Under the pieces are notes generated by a model. The model did not search any database. It saw only the letters and a program-made list of their open reading frames with translations, and was not told the origin of the DNA. Positions 45,751 to 54,739 of a stretch of 64,000 nucleotides of DNA are shown here, in pieces. The DNA comes from Filomicrobium sp. (GTDB taxonomy: Bacteria > Pseudomonadota > Alphaproteobacteria > Rhizobiales > Hyphomicrobiaceae). The stretch lies in the NCBI GenBank assembly GCA_017792465.1, contig CP051234.1, positions 2,296,606 through 2,360,605 of the forward strand, given 5' to 3'. Both the position numbers and the translations under genes were made by a program. How positions within the stretch are numbered: the first letter of the stretch is position 1; each line of letters starts with the position of its first letter.

Positions 45751-48411
45751 ATGACAGATGTTCGCCCTAGCAAGACCGGCGGGGCCCGTTCGCATGCAGA
45801 ACGCGCCATGGCCGACCAGGCTCTCGAAAAGAAAATCGAACGCAGCCTGTGGATGCTGTTTCTCGAACGGCTTTGGCCGCGACTTTGGCTGGTAGTCGGG
45901 GTCGTTGGGCTATTCGTAGCCTTTTCGATGCTGGGCTTGTGGCCCGTCATCGGCGATCTGCCGCAGAAAATTTTGCTGGGTGCATTCGGCGTTGCGCTGG
46001 TTGCTGCTCTCATTTGGGCGCTACGCACGCCATGGCCAGGTCGCGACCAAGGTATCCGGCGTCTGGAACGGTTGTCAGGACTGCCGCATCGGCCCGCCTC
46101 TTCCTACGACGACACGTTGAGCGCTGGCTCTGACGATCCGGCGACGCGCGCGATCTGGGTTGCGCATCGCAAGCGGCTGTCTGACCTGCTTGGACGGCTG
46201 CGCGTTGCAGGTCCGCGTCCTGACACGCCCCGGCATGACCCATGGGCGTTGCGCGCCGGGCTGTTGGTTGGCGTTACGGCGCTGACGGCGCTGGCGGGCG
46301 ATCACTGGTCGGACCGGCTGGCGGCTGCCTTCCGATTTGCGGACCCGATCACGGCGGCTTCCCGGTTGAGGATCGACGCCTGGGTGACGCCGCCGGCCTA
46401 TACCGGCAAGCCCCCGGTGCTGCTGGCTGATGGCGGGCGTGATGGCGATGGCAAAGCGACGGCCGCCGTCGCCGATGGTCTTGTCGAAATCCCGCAAGGC
46501 AGTGAGCTTATCGTGCGTGCCAGTGGCGAAGCCGCCGGCGGATTGCGCCTCGACATCATGGATTCAAACGGGCCGACGCACAGCATCGCCTCAGAGGCTG
46601 CCAAGACGCCGGGCGGTGTCGTCGAAGATATCGCCGAAGTGCGAACGACGCTGAAAACCTCGGCCCGCGTTTTGCTGATGCACGATACCACCCAGGTCGA
46701 TGCGTGGACGTTCTCGGTGACGCCGGACCAAGTCCCGACGATCGAGTTGACCAAGACGCCGAAGCCATCACAGCGCGGCTCGATGAAGCTCGAATACAAG
46801 ATCGGAGATGACTACGGCGTTGCTTCGGCGCGGGTGAAAATCGTCAAGGCGGCCAAGGAAGAACAGGACCCGGCGACGGCCTGGGCGCGCAAAGACGTGC
46901 TCAAAGGCCCGCGTCTGCCGTTGTCGCGCCCGCCCGAACTGAGCTTGCGGCTGCCCAAGACCAACGCGACCGAAGGGACTTCGGTGACGCATCTGGAGCT
47001 GGGCTCGCATCCCTGGGCGGGCCTCAACGTCGTCATGACGCTTGAAGCGACTGACGGGGCGGGCCAAGTCGGCAGTTCCAAGCCAATCGAGATGGAATTG
47101 CCGCAACGGGTTTTCCGTAAGCCGTTGGCGCGCGCGGTCATCGAACAACGCCGTCAGCTTGTCGACGATTCACGGTATCGCAATCAGGTCGTTACAGCGC
47201 TCGATGCGCTGACGCTGGCGCCGGAAGGCTTCATCGACGACGTGCAGGTTTATCTGGGGCTGAGGACCGCGTCTTATCGCTTGCAGCGCGATTTCACCAA
47301 GCCCGGTCTCGACAGCGTCGTCGAGCAGCTTTGGAATGTTGCGTTACGCATCGAAGATGGCGATCTGAGCGATGCCGAACGCCGCTTGCGTGAGGCGCAA
47401 GACAAGCTTGCCAAGCTCTTGGAGCAAGGCGCCTCGGATCAGGAGATCCAGGATGCGATGCAGGAGCTTAAGACCGCGCTCAACGAATATCTGCAGCAGA
47501 TGGCGCGCGAAGCCAAAAACAATCCGACGATGCCCGATGGGCAGAACTCGCAGCAACAGCAATTGAGCCAGCAAGACCTCGACCGGATGATGAAGCAGAT
47601 CGAGGAAATGGCTAAAAGCGGGGCGCGCGATGCTGCGCAGCAGATGCTGAGCGAGCTGCGCGACCTCCTCGACCGGCTGCAATCTGCCGAACAGCAAAAC
47701 GCTCAAGGTCAGCAAAGCCAGCAGATGATGGAGATGATGAGCGAGCTGGGCGATATCGTCGGGCAGCAGCAAAGGCTGATGGACGATACGTTTTCTGAGC
47801 AGCGCCAAGAGGGACAGCAAGGGCAACAAGGCCAGCAGGGTCAGCAAGGGCAAATGCCGCAACGCGGTCCGCAAAGCGGTCAGCGCGGACCTCAGCAAGG
47901 GCAGGGCCAGCCGCAGCAAGGCCAAGGCAAAGGCAAAGGTCAGATGGGCAAGGGCCAGCTTGGTTCTCGTCAGCGCGAGTTGCGCAACCGGCTCGGCCAG
48001 CTGCAGCGTGATATGCAGGGTAACGGCATGGGCCAGCCCGACCAGATCACTGAAGCGCAGGAAGCGATGCGCAACGCCGAGCGCGCGCTGCAAGACGGCG
48101 ATCTTGAAGGCGCGATGCAGGAGCAATCACGGGCGCTCGATCAGCTGCGCAAAGGCGCGCAGCAAATGGCGCAGCAGATGATGCAGAATATGCCGCGCCG
48201 TTACGGTCAGAACGGCGATTCACCGCGCGATCCACTCGGCCGGCCGCAACGTTCGCAAGGCCCTGACCAGGGCACGTCCGTCAAGGTTCCCGATGAGATC
48301 GATACGCAGCGCGCACGCGAGCTTCTGAACGAACTGCGCCGCAGGCTTGGTGATGCACAGCGCCCGACCGAGGAACTAGAGTACCTGGAGCGCCTGCTTC
48401 AGTTCTATTGA
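45751..48411 (+). CDS. TIGR02302/DUF4175-family membrane protein
   Basis: An 886-residue protein with two transmembrane helices near 35-80 and a third hydrophobic stretch near 165-180, then a large periplasmic or cytoplasmic domain, and a C-terminal helical tail. From about residue 600 the sequence is Gln-rich; about 685-735 it is almost only Gln and Gly (GQQGQQGQQGQMPQRGPQ). This matches TIGR02302, long alphaproteobacterial proteins with low-complexity ends, usually beside lysA. Function is unknown. An upstream TTG (45718) with GAGGA close by is a possible alternative start. Confidence 0.88.
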   Translation: MTDVRPSKTGGARSHAERAMADQALEKKIERSLWMLFLERLWPRLWLVVGVVGLFVAFSMLGLWPVIGDLPQKILLGAFGVALVAALIWALRTPWPGRDQGIRRLERLSGLPHRPASSYDDTLSAGSDDPATRAIWVAHRKRLSDLLGRLRVAGPRPDTPRHDPWALRAGLLVGVTALTALAGDHWSDRLAAAFRFADPITAASRLRIDAWVTPPAYTGKPPVLLADGGRDGDGKATAAVADGLVEIPQGSELIVRASGEAAGGLRLDIMDSNGPTHSIASEAAKTPGGVVEDIAEVRTTLKTSARVLLMHDTTQVDAWTFSVTPDQVPTIELTKTPKPSQRGSMKLEYKIGDDYGVASARVKIVKAAKEEQDPATAWARKDVLKGPRLPLSRPPELSLRLPKTNATEGTSVTHLELGSHPWAGLNVVMTLEATDGAGQVGSSKPIEMELPQRVFRKPLARAVIEQRRQLVDDSRYRNQVVTALDALTLAPEGFIDDVQVYLGLRTASYRLQRDFTKPGLDSVVEQLWNVALRIEDGDLSDAERRLREAQDKLAKLLEQGASDQEIQDAMQELKTALNEYLQQMAREAKNNPTMPDGQNSQQQQLSQQDLDRMMKQIEEMAKSGARDAAQQMLSELRDLLDRLQSAEQQNAQGQQSQQMMEMMSELGDIVGQQQRLMDDTFSEQRQEGQQGQQGQQGQQGQMPQRGPQSGQRGPQQGQGQPQQGQGKGKGQMGKGQLGSRQRELRNRLGQLQRDMQGNGMGQPDQITEAQEAMRNAERALQDGDLEGAMQEQSRALDQLRKGAQQMAQQMMQNMPRRYGQNGDSPRDPLGRPQRSQGPDQGTSVKVPDEIDTQRARELLNELRRRLGDAQRPTEELEYLERLLQFY

Positions 48412-48862
48412 TACCGAAATCGGGCAAACGGGGAAGCGTTGCGCCTCGTCCTGCGAAAAATTACGGCGCCGGAAACGCCTCTTTGTACGCTAGAGCACAT
48501 TGATGGCCGGCAGGTGCCCGGCATTATCGCTGTTTTGGCCACAGCTCTTTAGCCAATCGCGGCATGGCGCTTTCGCATCGATTGACGCGTCGCCAAAGCT
48601 TTGTAGATTTGCGCCAGTGTCGTGGGGCCAATGCCAACGCGTTGCGGTAAATCAGCGGACAAGCAGACTTAAACCACCGCTGCGAGGCTTCGTCGTTAAG
48701 CCCGCCAAGCGTTCCAGACAGACAATTTAGGAACTGCCTTTTTGGGGCACCTGCTCCAATTGGCCGGGGTTTTATTGCTGTAGGACAAGGACGGGGGGCT
48801 TCAACGGCTATACGACCTGTTCGCACGAGGTTATCTCACTGCGACAGCACTAAGGTTGGGTA
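48412..48862. other. 451-bp intergenic region before the LysR gene
   Basis: No convincing gene was seen. Short frames of 76 and 100 codons overlap on opposite strands and look random. A weak GGCG-CGCC hairpin with TCTTTG near 48468-48485 may end the TIGR02302 transcript, and GCCGG-CAGGTG-CCGGC lies near 48514. Confidence 0.4.
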
Positions 48863-49936
48863 ATGGACATCCAAGATCTTCGCGTTTTTACGCGCGTCGC
48901 AGCGGTACAGAACCTGTCTTCAGTCGGGCAGGAATTTTCGCTCACTCCCGGAACGATTTCGAAGCGCCTGCAGGCCCTCGAAGATGAACTCGGCGTCAGG
49001 CTTTTTGTTCGTTCGACGCGATCCATCCGGATCACCGAAGAAGGCCGCATTCTTCTCGGGCACGCTCAGCGGATGCTTGAAGAATTCGATACGGCCAAAG
49101 CCAGCGTCGATGGAAATATCGCCAGCCCGCGCGGCCTTCTCAAGGTCATCGCGCCAAGACGGCTTGGCGGTCACGATGTCGGCAAGTTGCTGAGCGCGTT
49201 TCTGGTCTCCTACCCGGAAATCGAAGTGCAGGCGGAACTTTGCGATTCCGCGCATGCGCTGCACGAAGATGGTTTCGACATCACGCTGCGAACCGGCGAA
49301 CTCACCGATAGCTCGCTGATTGCCAAACGTCTCGCCGATGATCCGATGATCATTGTTGCCTCACCGGACTATCTTAAACAAAAGGGTTCGCCGGTTGCCC
49401 CGCAGGATCTCGACAAGCACTCATGCCTGATCCAGGGCGACACCTGCCATTGGCCCTTCAAGCGCCGATCGCAGGAAAAGTCGGTGCGGATCAACGGACG
49501 CTTGCGTTGCAATGATTTTCAGACGCTGCATGCCGCGGCGCTCGATGGCCATGGGCTGTTGCGGGCGTCGACGGCCTGCGTCAATGACGATATCCAAAAA
49601 GGTCTGCTGGTACCGGTTCTGACGGATTTCGACACCACCGGCGGCAGCGCCATCTGGGCGGTCTTTCCCAAGAGCCGAAACATGCTGCCGCGACTGCGCG
49701 TGTTGATCGATTTCTTCGGCGAACGCCTGAAAGGCTCGACGGGCAACGTCAAGACTGGCGCCGTTGAACGGCTCAACGGTTCGCGACGTTCGCTCGGGCG
49801 GGAAAATGGCCTTCCCAAAGCAATGCACGTCAATGGCTCGGGCCCGTCATCGGAAGTTGAAGTGCCGCCGAAAAAGAAACCGAAACAGAACGGCAAGGGT
49901 GGCAATGCAGGGCTCTCAAGGTCGCGTTTGGTCTAA
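48863..49936 (+). CDS. LysR-family transcriptional regulator with a long basic C-terminal tail
   Basis: A 357-residue protein. The DNA-binding domain is residues 1-60: MDIQDLRVFTRVAAVQNLSS, then FSLTPGTISKRLQALEDELG. The co-inducer domain runs from about 90 to 290 and resembles the group that controls dehydrogenases and aromatic catabolism. The last 65 residues are an unusual tail, rich in Lys, Gly, Ser and Asn (PPKKKPKQNGKGGN). No neighbour is an obvious target; the gene upstream is on the same strand and the genes downstream are convergent. Confidence 0.85.
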   Translation: MDIQDLRVFTRVAAVQNLSSVGQEFSLTPGTISKRLQALEDELGVRLFVRSTRSIRITEEGRILLGHAQRMLEEFDTAKASVDGNIASPRGLLKVIAPRRLGGHDVGKLLSAFLVSYPEIEVQAELCDSAHALHEDGFDITLRTGELTDSSLIAKRLADDPMIIVASPDYLKQKGSPVAPQDLDKHSCLIQGDTCHWPFKRRSQEKSVRINGRLRCNDFQTLHAAALDGHGLLRASTACVNDDIQKGLLVPVLTDFDTTGGSAIWAVFPKSRNMLPRLRVLIDFFGERLKGSTGNVKTGAVERLNGSRRSLGRENGLPKAMHVNGSGPSSEVEVPPKKKPKQNGKGGNAGLSRSRLV

Positions 49937-50047
49937 TGCGAAATTGGGGCCACTTGGCCAGACGCCCTGAATTGCCGAATATCAATCCAGTCCTCGCCCC
50001 CCGCCGCAAGATGGCGACGGGCTGCTTGAGGAGCGATAGCCTCAGAA

Positions 50048-51469
50048 CTAGAACGGGTTCCAGGTCTGCTCAGGCGTGAAGCGCACGTAACCAATGTTTG
50101 CGCCAAGTCTCAGCCCCAATCCTGAGCGGATCGGCGCCAGAATGATCGGTCCGCCCTTCAACAGCGTGACTCCGACCCCGCCGACCAGATACGCCGACCC
50201 GTCGACACCTGTGAAATTGCGAAACAGACCCTCCGGGCTGTGCAATGAGTAGATGAGAAACAGCGTCCGCGAGCCTTCGGCGCCGAAGTCGTAACCGACC
50301 GAGGGTCCATGCCAATAGATTTGCCGGCGTAGACCGTTGCGCATGAACAAAGTGCCTTTGCCATAGCGCACGCCGGCGAGAAAGGCGCCGCCGCCTTCCT
50401 TTCCCATAACGTATCCGGTCGGCTGTCCCCATTGCCGGAACGCATGCTCAAGGACGGTCGCGAGGTTTGTCGAAATGGTGCCGAAGAACCCACGCGTCGC
50501 GTCGCGGATCTCTTCGATCGTATAGCCTTCTTCGGGCCCGGCGAAGGCACCCGGCGGCGGCTCGATCACCGGGGATGCATCGGCATATTGCGGATCTGCG
50601 GGAAGGTGAGGCCCGTTCTGCTCCATCGGGGGAGCAGCTTCGGTCACCGTCTCCCACGAACTGCCGTGGCGTTGAGGCTCCGGTTTTCTGGCCGCAAGCT
50701 TTTTGCTCTCTGGCTTTTTCGGCTCCGACTTTTGGGGCTCAGATTTCTTGAGCTCCGGCTTTTCGGTTGCTGGCTTGGATTTCAGGATAGCGGTCTTTTC
50801 TTCAATGGCCTTGGGCTTTGATGCTTCAGCCTGCTTTTTAGGGGCGTCAGCCTGCTTTGGCGGTTTGGTTGTCTTGGAGACCTTCGGCTTGCTTTTTTCC
50901 GGCTGGGGCGTCTTGGCAGCATCGGCGAAAGGTTCAGCCGGTGCGCCGTCAGGCAAATGAAGCTCGGTTCTGCCGCGCGAAGATGAGTCCGTCGTTACTC
51001 CGCGGCCGGCGGAGATCTCCTCATCAATCCGCGCCAGCGTATAGGACGATTTGGCCTTCATGACCGCCAGAAGCTCGACGCCGGTCGCCTTCAATTCATC
51101 AAGGCGGGCGCAATCGGCACCGCCTTTTTCACCGTGTTCGCCCAGTTCGTCCAAGCGCATCAGCAATGAATTGGCTTTGCCGTCGAGCGCGGCGGTGCGC
51201 GCGTCGAACAGATAATCCTGGGCCAGGCTTTGATAGTTGTCGTCAGACCAGCCTTTGGCAGTCTTGAGCTGGGCGATGCGCGACTGCAGCACCGGCGACA
51301 TTTCGGAGTTGAAGGAACGCAGTGCCGCGGCGGCAGCATCAACTTCGCGGGAGAAGGCGGAGGCTGCACATTGTTTCGACTGCGCTGGCGAGAACGATCC
51401 GGCCAGTGCCAACGTCAAACAAACGAGCAGCGCTGTGGCTGCTTGTTTCGTGCTCGAGATCGTGTGCAA
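50048..51469 (-). CDS. EipA-type (DUF1134) envelope protein with a long N-terminal extension
   Basis: A 473-residue protein from a TTG start with AGGG eight bases upstream. A signal peptide (about 1-31) is followed by a helical region, a Lys/Pro/Glu-rich linker of about 100 residues (PKKQAEASKPKAIEEK, KSEPQKSEPKKPESKK) and the DUF1134 domain (about 310-473): YTIEEIRDATRGFFGTIST, GKGTLFMRNG, GPSVGYDFGAEGSRTLFLIY and GLRLGANIGYVRFTPEQ. EipA in Brucella is a periplasmic protein needed for envelope integrity. The typical EipA is near 200 residues, so the N-terminal half here is extra. Confidence 0.82.
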   Translation of the reverse strand: MHTISSTKQAATALLVCLTLALAGSFSPAQSKQCAASAFSREVDAAAAALRSFNSEMSPVLQSRIAQLKTAKGWSDDNYQSLAQDYLFDARTAALDGKANSLLMRLDELGEHGEKGGADCARLDELKATGVELLAVMKAKSSYTLARIDEEISAGRGVTTDSSSRGRTELHLPDGAPAEPFADAAKTPQPEKSKPKVSKTTKPPKQADAPKKQAEASKPKAIEEKTAILKSKPATEKPELKKSEPQKSEPKKPESKKLAARKPEPQRHGSSWETVTEAAPPMEQNGPHLPADPQYADASPVIEPPPGAFAGPEEGYTIEEIRDATRGFFGTISTNLATVLEHAFRQWGQPTGYVMGKEGGGAFLAGVRYGKGTLFMRNGLRRQIYWHGPSVGYDFGAEGSRTLFLIYSLHSPEGLFRNFTGVDGSAYLVGGVGVTLLKGGPIILAPIRSGLGLRLGANIGYVRFTPEQTWNPF

Positions 51470-51580
51470 CTTGGCACCCTTTCACTGTGCGGCAGTCCTG
51501 CGATGCAAGGGCTACTGACCCTAGCCCATTGATTGCATCGCGAAAGGACATCGCAGAGACGTAGAGCGCCGTCCCTTGCG

Positions 51581-52444
51581 TTATTTGCCGGTTATAGTTT
51601 TGACAACGCTTGCAAGCGGCTTTGCGTTGGCTGCTCCCGTCCCACCGAATTCCTTCTTAATTTGCTCGTCGTAGGCAGCGAGCGACGTGGCCGGTGACTT
51701 AGCAGTCAAATGGACCACCTTGAAGCCTTTTTTCTTCAGCTCGTTCAATAGCTTCGGCATCGCTTTGGCGGTTGCCTTCTGGAAGTCGTGCATCAAGATG
51801 ATGCCTTTGCCCTTCTTGGTGATCTTCGACATCACTGTCTTCACGACCCTATCGGGATTGCGGTGTTTGAAATCGAAGGAATCAACATCCATCGAGAAGA
51901 TCGCAACATTGCGGCTGCCCAGGTAGCTGACGGCGTCTTTGGGGTCTTGCAGGTAAGGAAAGCGGAAAAACGGCGATGGAGCAGCACCGAGTGCGAATTT
52001 CACGCCACTCAAGCCCTTCTCGATCTCGGCGCGGCCGGCTTCTCCAGCCATCTTCTTTTTACCTAGGTTGGCGTGGGAGAATGTGTGGGTGCCGATCGTA
52101 TGACCTTCGGCGGCGACCTTTTTCAGGATCAGCGGGTGCCAAAGCGCATGTTTGCCGATGGTAAAGAACGTGGCTTTGGTGCAGTGGTCTTTCAAAGCAT
52201 TCAACACGGCCTCGGTATTGTGCGGCCATGGGCCGTCGTCGAAGGTCAGCACGACTTCTCCAGGCTGCAGGAAATCGTAGATCTTGTACTGTTCAAGACC
52301 GAAGGCCGGCCCGCCAGTCGTATCGATTTCCACCGTGCGGCCGACGCCGAGAGCATTCGGATTGCCGGGGCATTCCTCGGATAGCGCAGGCGATGCGAAG
52401 GCAAGCCCTGCGAGTGCGGCGGCGAGCATGGTACGGATCGACAT
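51581..52444 (-). CDS. secreted polysaccharide deacetylase (NodB family)
   Basis: A 287-residue protein with a signal peptide (about 1-22, ending PALS) and a NodB carbohydrate-esterase domain: VVLTFDDGPWPHNTEAV (catalytic Asp and metal Asp), GTHTFSHANLG (metal His pair), FRFPYLQDPKD and GIILMHDFQKAT. It probably removes acetyl groups from peptidoglycan or an exopolysaccharide in the periplasm. The ATG at 52444 follows AGGAGG six bases upstream. It lies beside a lytic transglycosylase-like gene, giving a small envelope cluster. Confidence 0.92.
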   Translation of the reverse strand: MSIRTMLAAALAGLAFASPALSEECPGNPNALGVGRTVEIDTTGGPAFGLEQYKIYDFLQPGEVVLTFDDGPWPHNTEAVLNALKDHCTKATFFTIGKHALWHPLILKKVAAEGHTIGTHTFSHANLGKKKMAGEAGRAEIEKGLSGVKFALGAAPSPFFRFPYLQDPKDAVSYLGSRNVAIFSMDVDSFDFKHRNPDRVVKTVMSKITKKGKGIILMHDFQKATAKAMPKLLNELKKKGFKVVHLTAKSPATSLAAYDEQIKKEFGGTGAANAKPLASVVKTITGK

Positions 52445-52689
52445 TGGTTGCCTCCTGATTGCGACTGACGTCACACTTTGGGTTTCCGGTCCGGCGGAAC
52501 AAGTTCTGCAGACTTTGCCGTGATTCTGTCTGGGCGGATAATGGGCTCTTGCAACCTTAGAGTTCAAGCCCCTCGGCGGCGAACTTCCCGAAAACGCTGT
52601 TCATGTCGCTTCGAGGGCTCACAAGACTGCGGCTGGGTGAGTGTTTCCGGACGCAGGCGGTGCGAACTCCGGTTTTGCTCAACGTCTGG

Positions 52690-53508
52690 CTAACGGGCTC
52701 GCGCGAGTTTCCGTTTGCGCAACGCCAGCCACTTGCGGCAGCTCGGGCGGGCGAGATTGCAGCGGATTTTGATTTTCGGGCCGGCCGTCTTGTTACGCCG
52801 CGCCTTCGCGCTCCAATTTCCCAAGTCGGTCAAGACTTTCGAGCGGTCCATTGCGATCTCGCGATTGGCACGGGCGATGATATCGCTGGCGGACATCGCG
52901 CTCATGAACGGATTGGCGCGTATGGCAGCTGGAGATATCAAGCGGCGCAGCGGCGTCTTGGGAGTTGCCTTGAGGACTTTGGTCGCGCCATTGGGACCGA
53001 GCAGGTAGGCGAGGCGCAAATGGCCATAGGTGGCTTTGAGCTCGTTGCGGATGAGATGGGCGGCGAGTTCGCGGCTATATTGCGCAATGACCTTTCGGGA
53101 GAAGGCGCGGTTGGTGCGCAAAGCGAGGATTTCAGCTTCGCTTTTGTCGGGGATTTCATCGATGAAGTGCCGGCGGACAACGTACAGAAACGTACCCTTG
53201 ATGAACTGAAAGGGCCCGAGCGCGGTTGAGCGCGGGTTTTTCAGATAATCCCGGCCATCGGATTCGGCCATCATGAGGCGGTCGAGATAGGTCTCAAAAT
53301 CGGCGTTGCCGCGCTTCATTTTAGTTGCATCAGCTTGCTTTTGCGCAATGGAGGCTGGCTTGAGCTTGGGCTTTTCGAGGCTCAACGCACCATCGGGCGA
53401 TGCAGTGGCGAAGGCCAGGCAGACGAGCCCGAACGCCCGCCAATGCCAATTTCGCTGGCCCGTTCGGCCAGTCCTTTGAGGTGAACGGATCAGTAAACGT
53501 TTTCCCAT
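52690..53508 (-). CDS. lytic transglycosylase-like (SLT) protein
   Basis: A 272-residue protein. A hydrophobic segment near 24-42 may be a signal sequence. The SLT-like motif FETYLDRLMMAESDGRDYLK with the catalytic glutamate (MAESDG), then STALGPFQFIKGTFL, lies at about 71-105. The remainder is helical and strongly basic (RRNKTAGPKIKIRC, final KWLALRKRKLARAR), which suggests binding to an acidic surface. The usual second lysozyme-fold motifs are not all visible, so activity is unproven. Confidence 0.78.
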   Translation of the reverse strand: MGKRLLIRSPQRTGRTGQRNWHWRAFGLVCLAFATASPDGALSLEKPKLKPASIAQKQADATKMKRGNADFETYLDRLMMAESDGRDYLKNPRSTALGPFQFIKGTFLYVVRRHFIDEIPDKSEAEILALRTNRAFSRKVIAQYSRELAAHLIRNELKATYGHLRLAYLLGPNGATKVLKATPKTPLRRLISPAAIRANPFMSAMSASDIIARANREIAMDRSKVLTDLGNWSAKARRNKTAGPKIKIRCNLARPSCRKWLALRKRKLARAR

Positions 53509-53731
53509 GGCGCTAAATTAACCGGATGCGGGAAAGTTTGCTCGCCCCTTGCTTGAAAAATCACTCTCATAATTTCAGTGTTAATCGCAGTTTCAGAGCC
53601 AAAATCGACGCCGATCAAGCCAAAATCTGGGTCTTGTTACGTCTGGAACAGACCTGCTCGCGCCTCGGAGCTAACTTCACCTCATCAAACGGACGGGCCG
53701 GGACGGCCACAAACTCAATGGGAGACCAACC

Positions 53732-54007
53732 ATGACAACCAACATGATCAACACCGCAATCTTCGCCGGCGCTGCAGCCGCCGTTGCAGTTCTCGCTTTC
53801 GCCGCCACCGACGCCGAAGCCGGCAATGGCCGTGAAATCTACCAGAAGTCTTACACCTTCGATAAGCCGATGCACGGTTACGAAGGCCACGCCGACCGCA
53901 ACTACTACTGCACCTACAAGCGCTTCCCGATCCGGAAGTGCAAATACAAAAACGGTCGTGAAGTCTGCAAGGTCGTGAAGTGGGAACTTGAGCAGACCTG
54001 CTACTGA
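53732..54007 (+). CDS. small secreted protein, unknown function
   Basis: A 91-residue protein with GGGAG nine bases before the ATG. Residues 1-30 form a signal peptide (IFAGAAAAVAVLAFAATDAEA). The mature part is basic and aromatic with four cysteines (YYCTYK, RKCKYK, EVCKVV, QTCY), which could form two disulfides. A strong terminator lies about 100 bases downstream. It resembles the small cysteine-bearing protein at 92-364 in size and export, but not clearly in sequence. Confidence 0.75.
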   Translation: MTTNMINTAIFAGAAAAVAVLAFAATDAEAGNGREIYQKSYTFDKPMHGYEGHADRNYYCTYKRFPIRKCKYKNGREVCKVVKWELEQTCY

Positions 54008-54110
54008 TCTTCCATCCAAAGCGCAGAGCGCCCTTCTTAGCGGATGCGGCGCCGCGCTCCCCTAAAATTTTACTTGTTTGACTATCGTTTTGCTCCCCTC
54101 GAGCCAAACT

Positions 54111-54142
54111 GGCCCCGGAACCTTCTCCCGGGGCCTTTTTTT
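54111..54142 (+). terminator. rho-independent terminator of the 53732 gene
   Basis: GGCCCCGG (54111-54118) pairs with CCGGGGCC (54128-54135), followed by seven T. It marks the start of the repeat-rich gap. Confidence 0.9.
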
Positions 54143-54161
54143 CTTGGCGCGCTTGTTCGTG

Positions 54162-54186
54162 CCCACACTTCCTAAAGTCGTGCGGG
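54162..54186. repeat. TTCCTAAAGTC stem-loop, copy B
   Basis: CCCACAC...GTGCGGG arms around TTCCTAAAGTC, with one A-C mismatch. It is followed at 54190-54210 by a CGGTTGC/GCAACCG copy of the covarying stem-loop. Confidence 0.75.
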
Positions 54187-54236
54187 GCTCGGTTGCCCAC
54201 TTGGCAACCGGGCCATGACATTTTTTTCTGCGCCTT

Positions 54237-54256
54237 CGGGTGCCGACCAGCACCCG
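54237..54256. repeat. covarying stem-loop, family 1, CGGGTGC/GCACCCG form
   Basis: CGGGTGC and GCACCCG enclose CGACCA. An identical copy is at 54423-54442. Compared with the CGGATGC/GCATCCG copies, the A-T pair has become G-C on both arms. Confidence 0.8.
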
Positions 54257-54278
54257 GCGCCGTACTATTCTCTGCAAT

Positions 54279-54406
54279 CGGCCCGGAGGGTCGGGGAGCA
54301 AGGCGACCTGGCGTGAGCGCCGCCCCGTCGGAGCGGCTCGCGCGCTGTGTGGATGCGAGTGGGCATCTGGAACACGACCAAGGAGCGCAGAACAGCCGCG
54401 TGAGAT
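54279..54406. repeat. three-hairpin element, copy 2, with an enlarged third hairpin
   Basis: CGGCCC-GGA-GGGTCG (54279-54293) and TGGCG-TGAG-CGCCG (54309-54322) match copies 1 and 3. The third hairpin region is longer (about 54335-54390). It ends in AACAGCCGCGTGAGA, as in the other copies. Confidence 0.75.
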
Positions 54407-54508
54407 ATCTTTGCTGCGCCTTCGGGTGCCGACCAGCACCCGGCGCCGGATAATTCTCCGCAATCGGCCCGAAGAGCAATCTTGTTCGCCAGTGCCAGAT
54501 ATCAACAT

Positions 54509-54616
54509 GTCATCCCAGGCTTTATGCCTGGGATCCATCGTGATGCGAATGCTGGAGTTCTCCTAAATACTCGACCATGCCGCGCTCTGGGTCCCAGGGA
54601 CAAGCCCTGGGATGAC
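54509..54616. repeat. 108-bp GTCATCCCAGG element, copy 1
   Basis: It begins GTCATCCCAGG and ends CCTGGGATGAC, exact inverted ends. Inside are ATCCCAGGC-TTTAT-GCCTGGGAT and CCCAGGG-ACAAG-CCCTGGG hairpins. A second copy of the same length is at 56922-57029, differing mostly in the middle. Confidence 0.85.
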
Positions 54617-54684
54617 AGGAGGGCGGGTGATTGAAAGCGTTGGCAGACACGATCCGTAGCATTTCCAATTGGCGCTTCGTTCGT

Positions 54685-54707
54685 CAACACTGCGCAAGCT
54701 TGTGTTG
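54685..54707. repeat. 23-bp AACAC...GTGTT palindromic repeat
   Basis: CAACACTGCGCAAG followed by CTTGTGTTG. An identical copy lies at 54753-54775; two related copies lie at 36541-36560 and 36578-36598. Confidence 0.85.
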
Positions 54708-54739
54708 AGCTACGATGCCCACCGCTCTCTCTTTGCCGA

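Noticed and set aside
48500-48826. overlapping 76- and 100-codon frames in the gap before the LysR gene
   Set aside because: They lie on opposite strands with no start signal or domain, so neither is supported.
52603-53229. 208-codon frame opposite the transglycosylase-like gene
   Set aside because: The - strand gene carries the SLT motif, and the + strand frame shows no recognisable domain.
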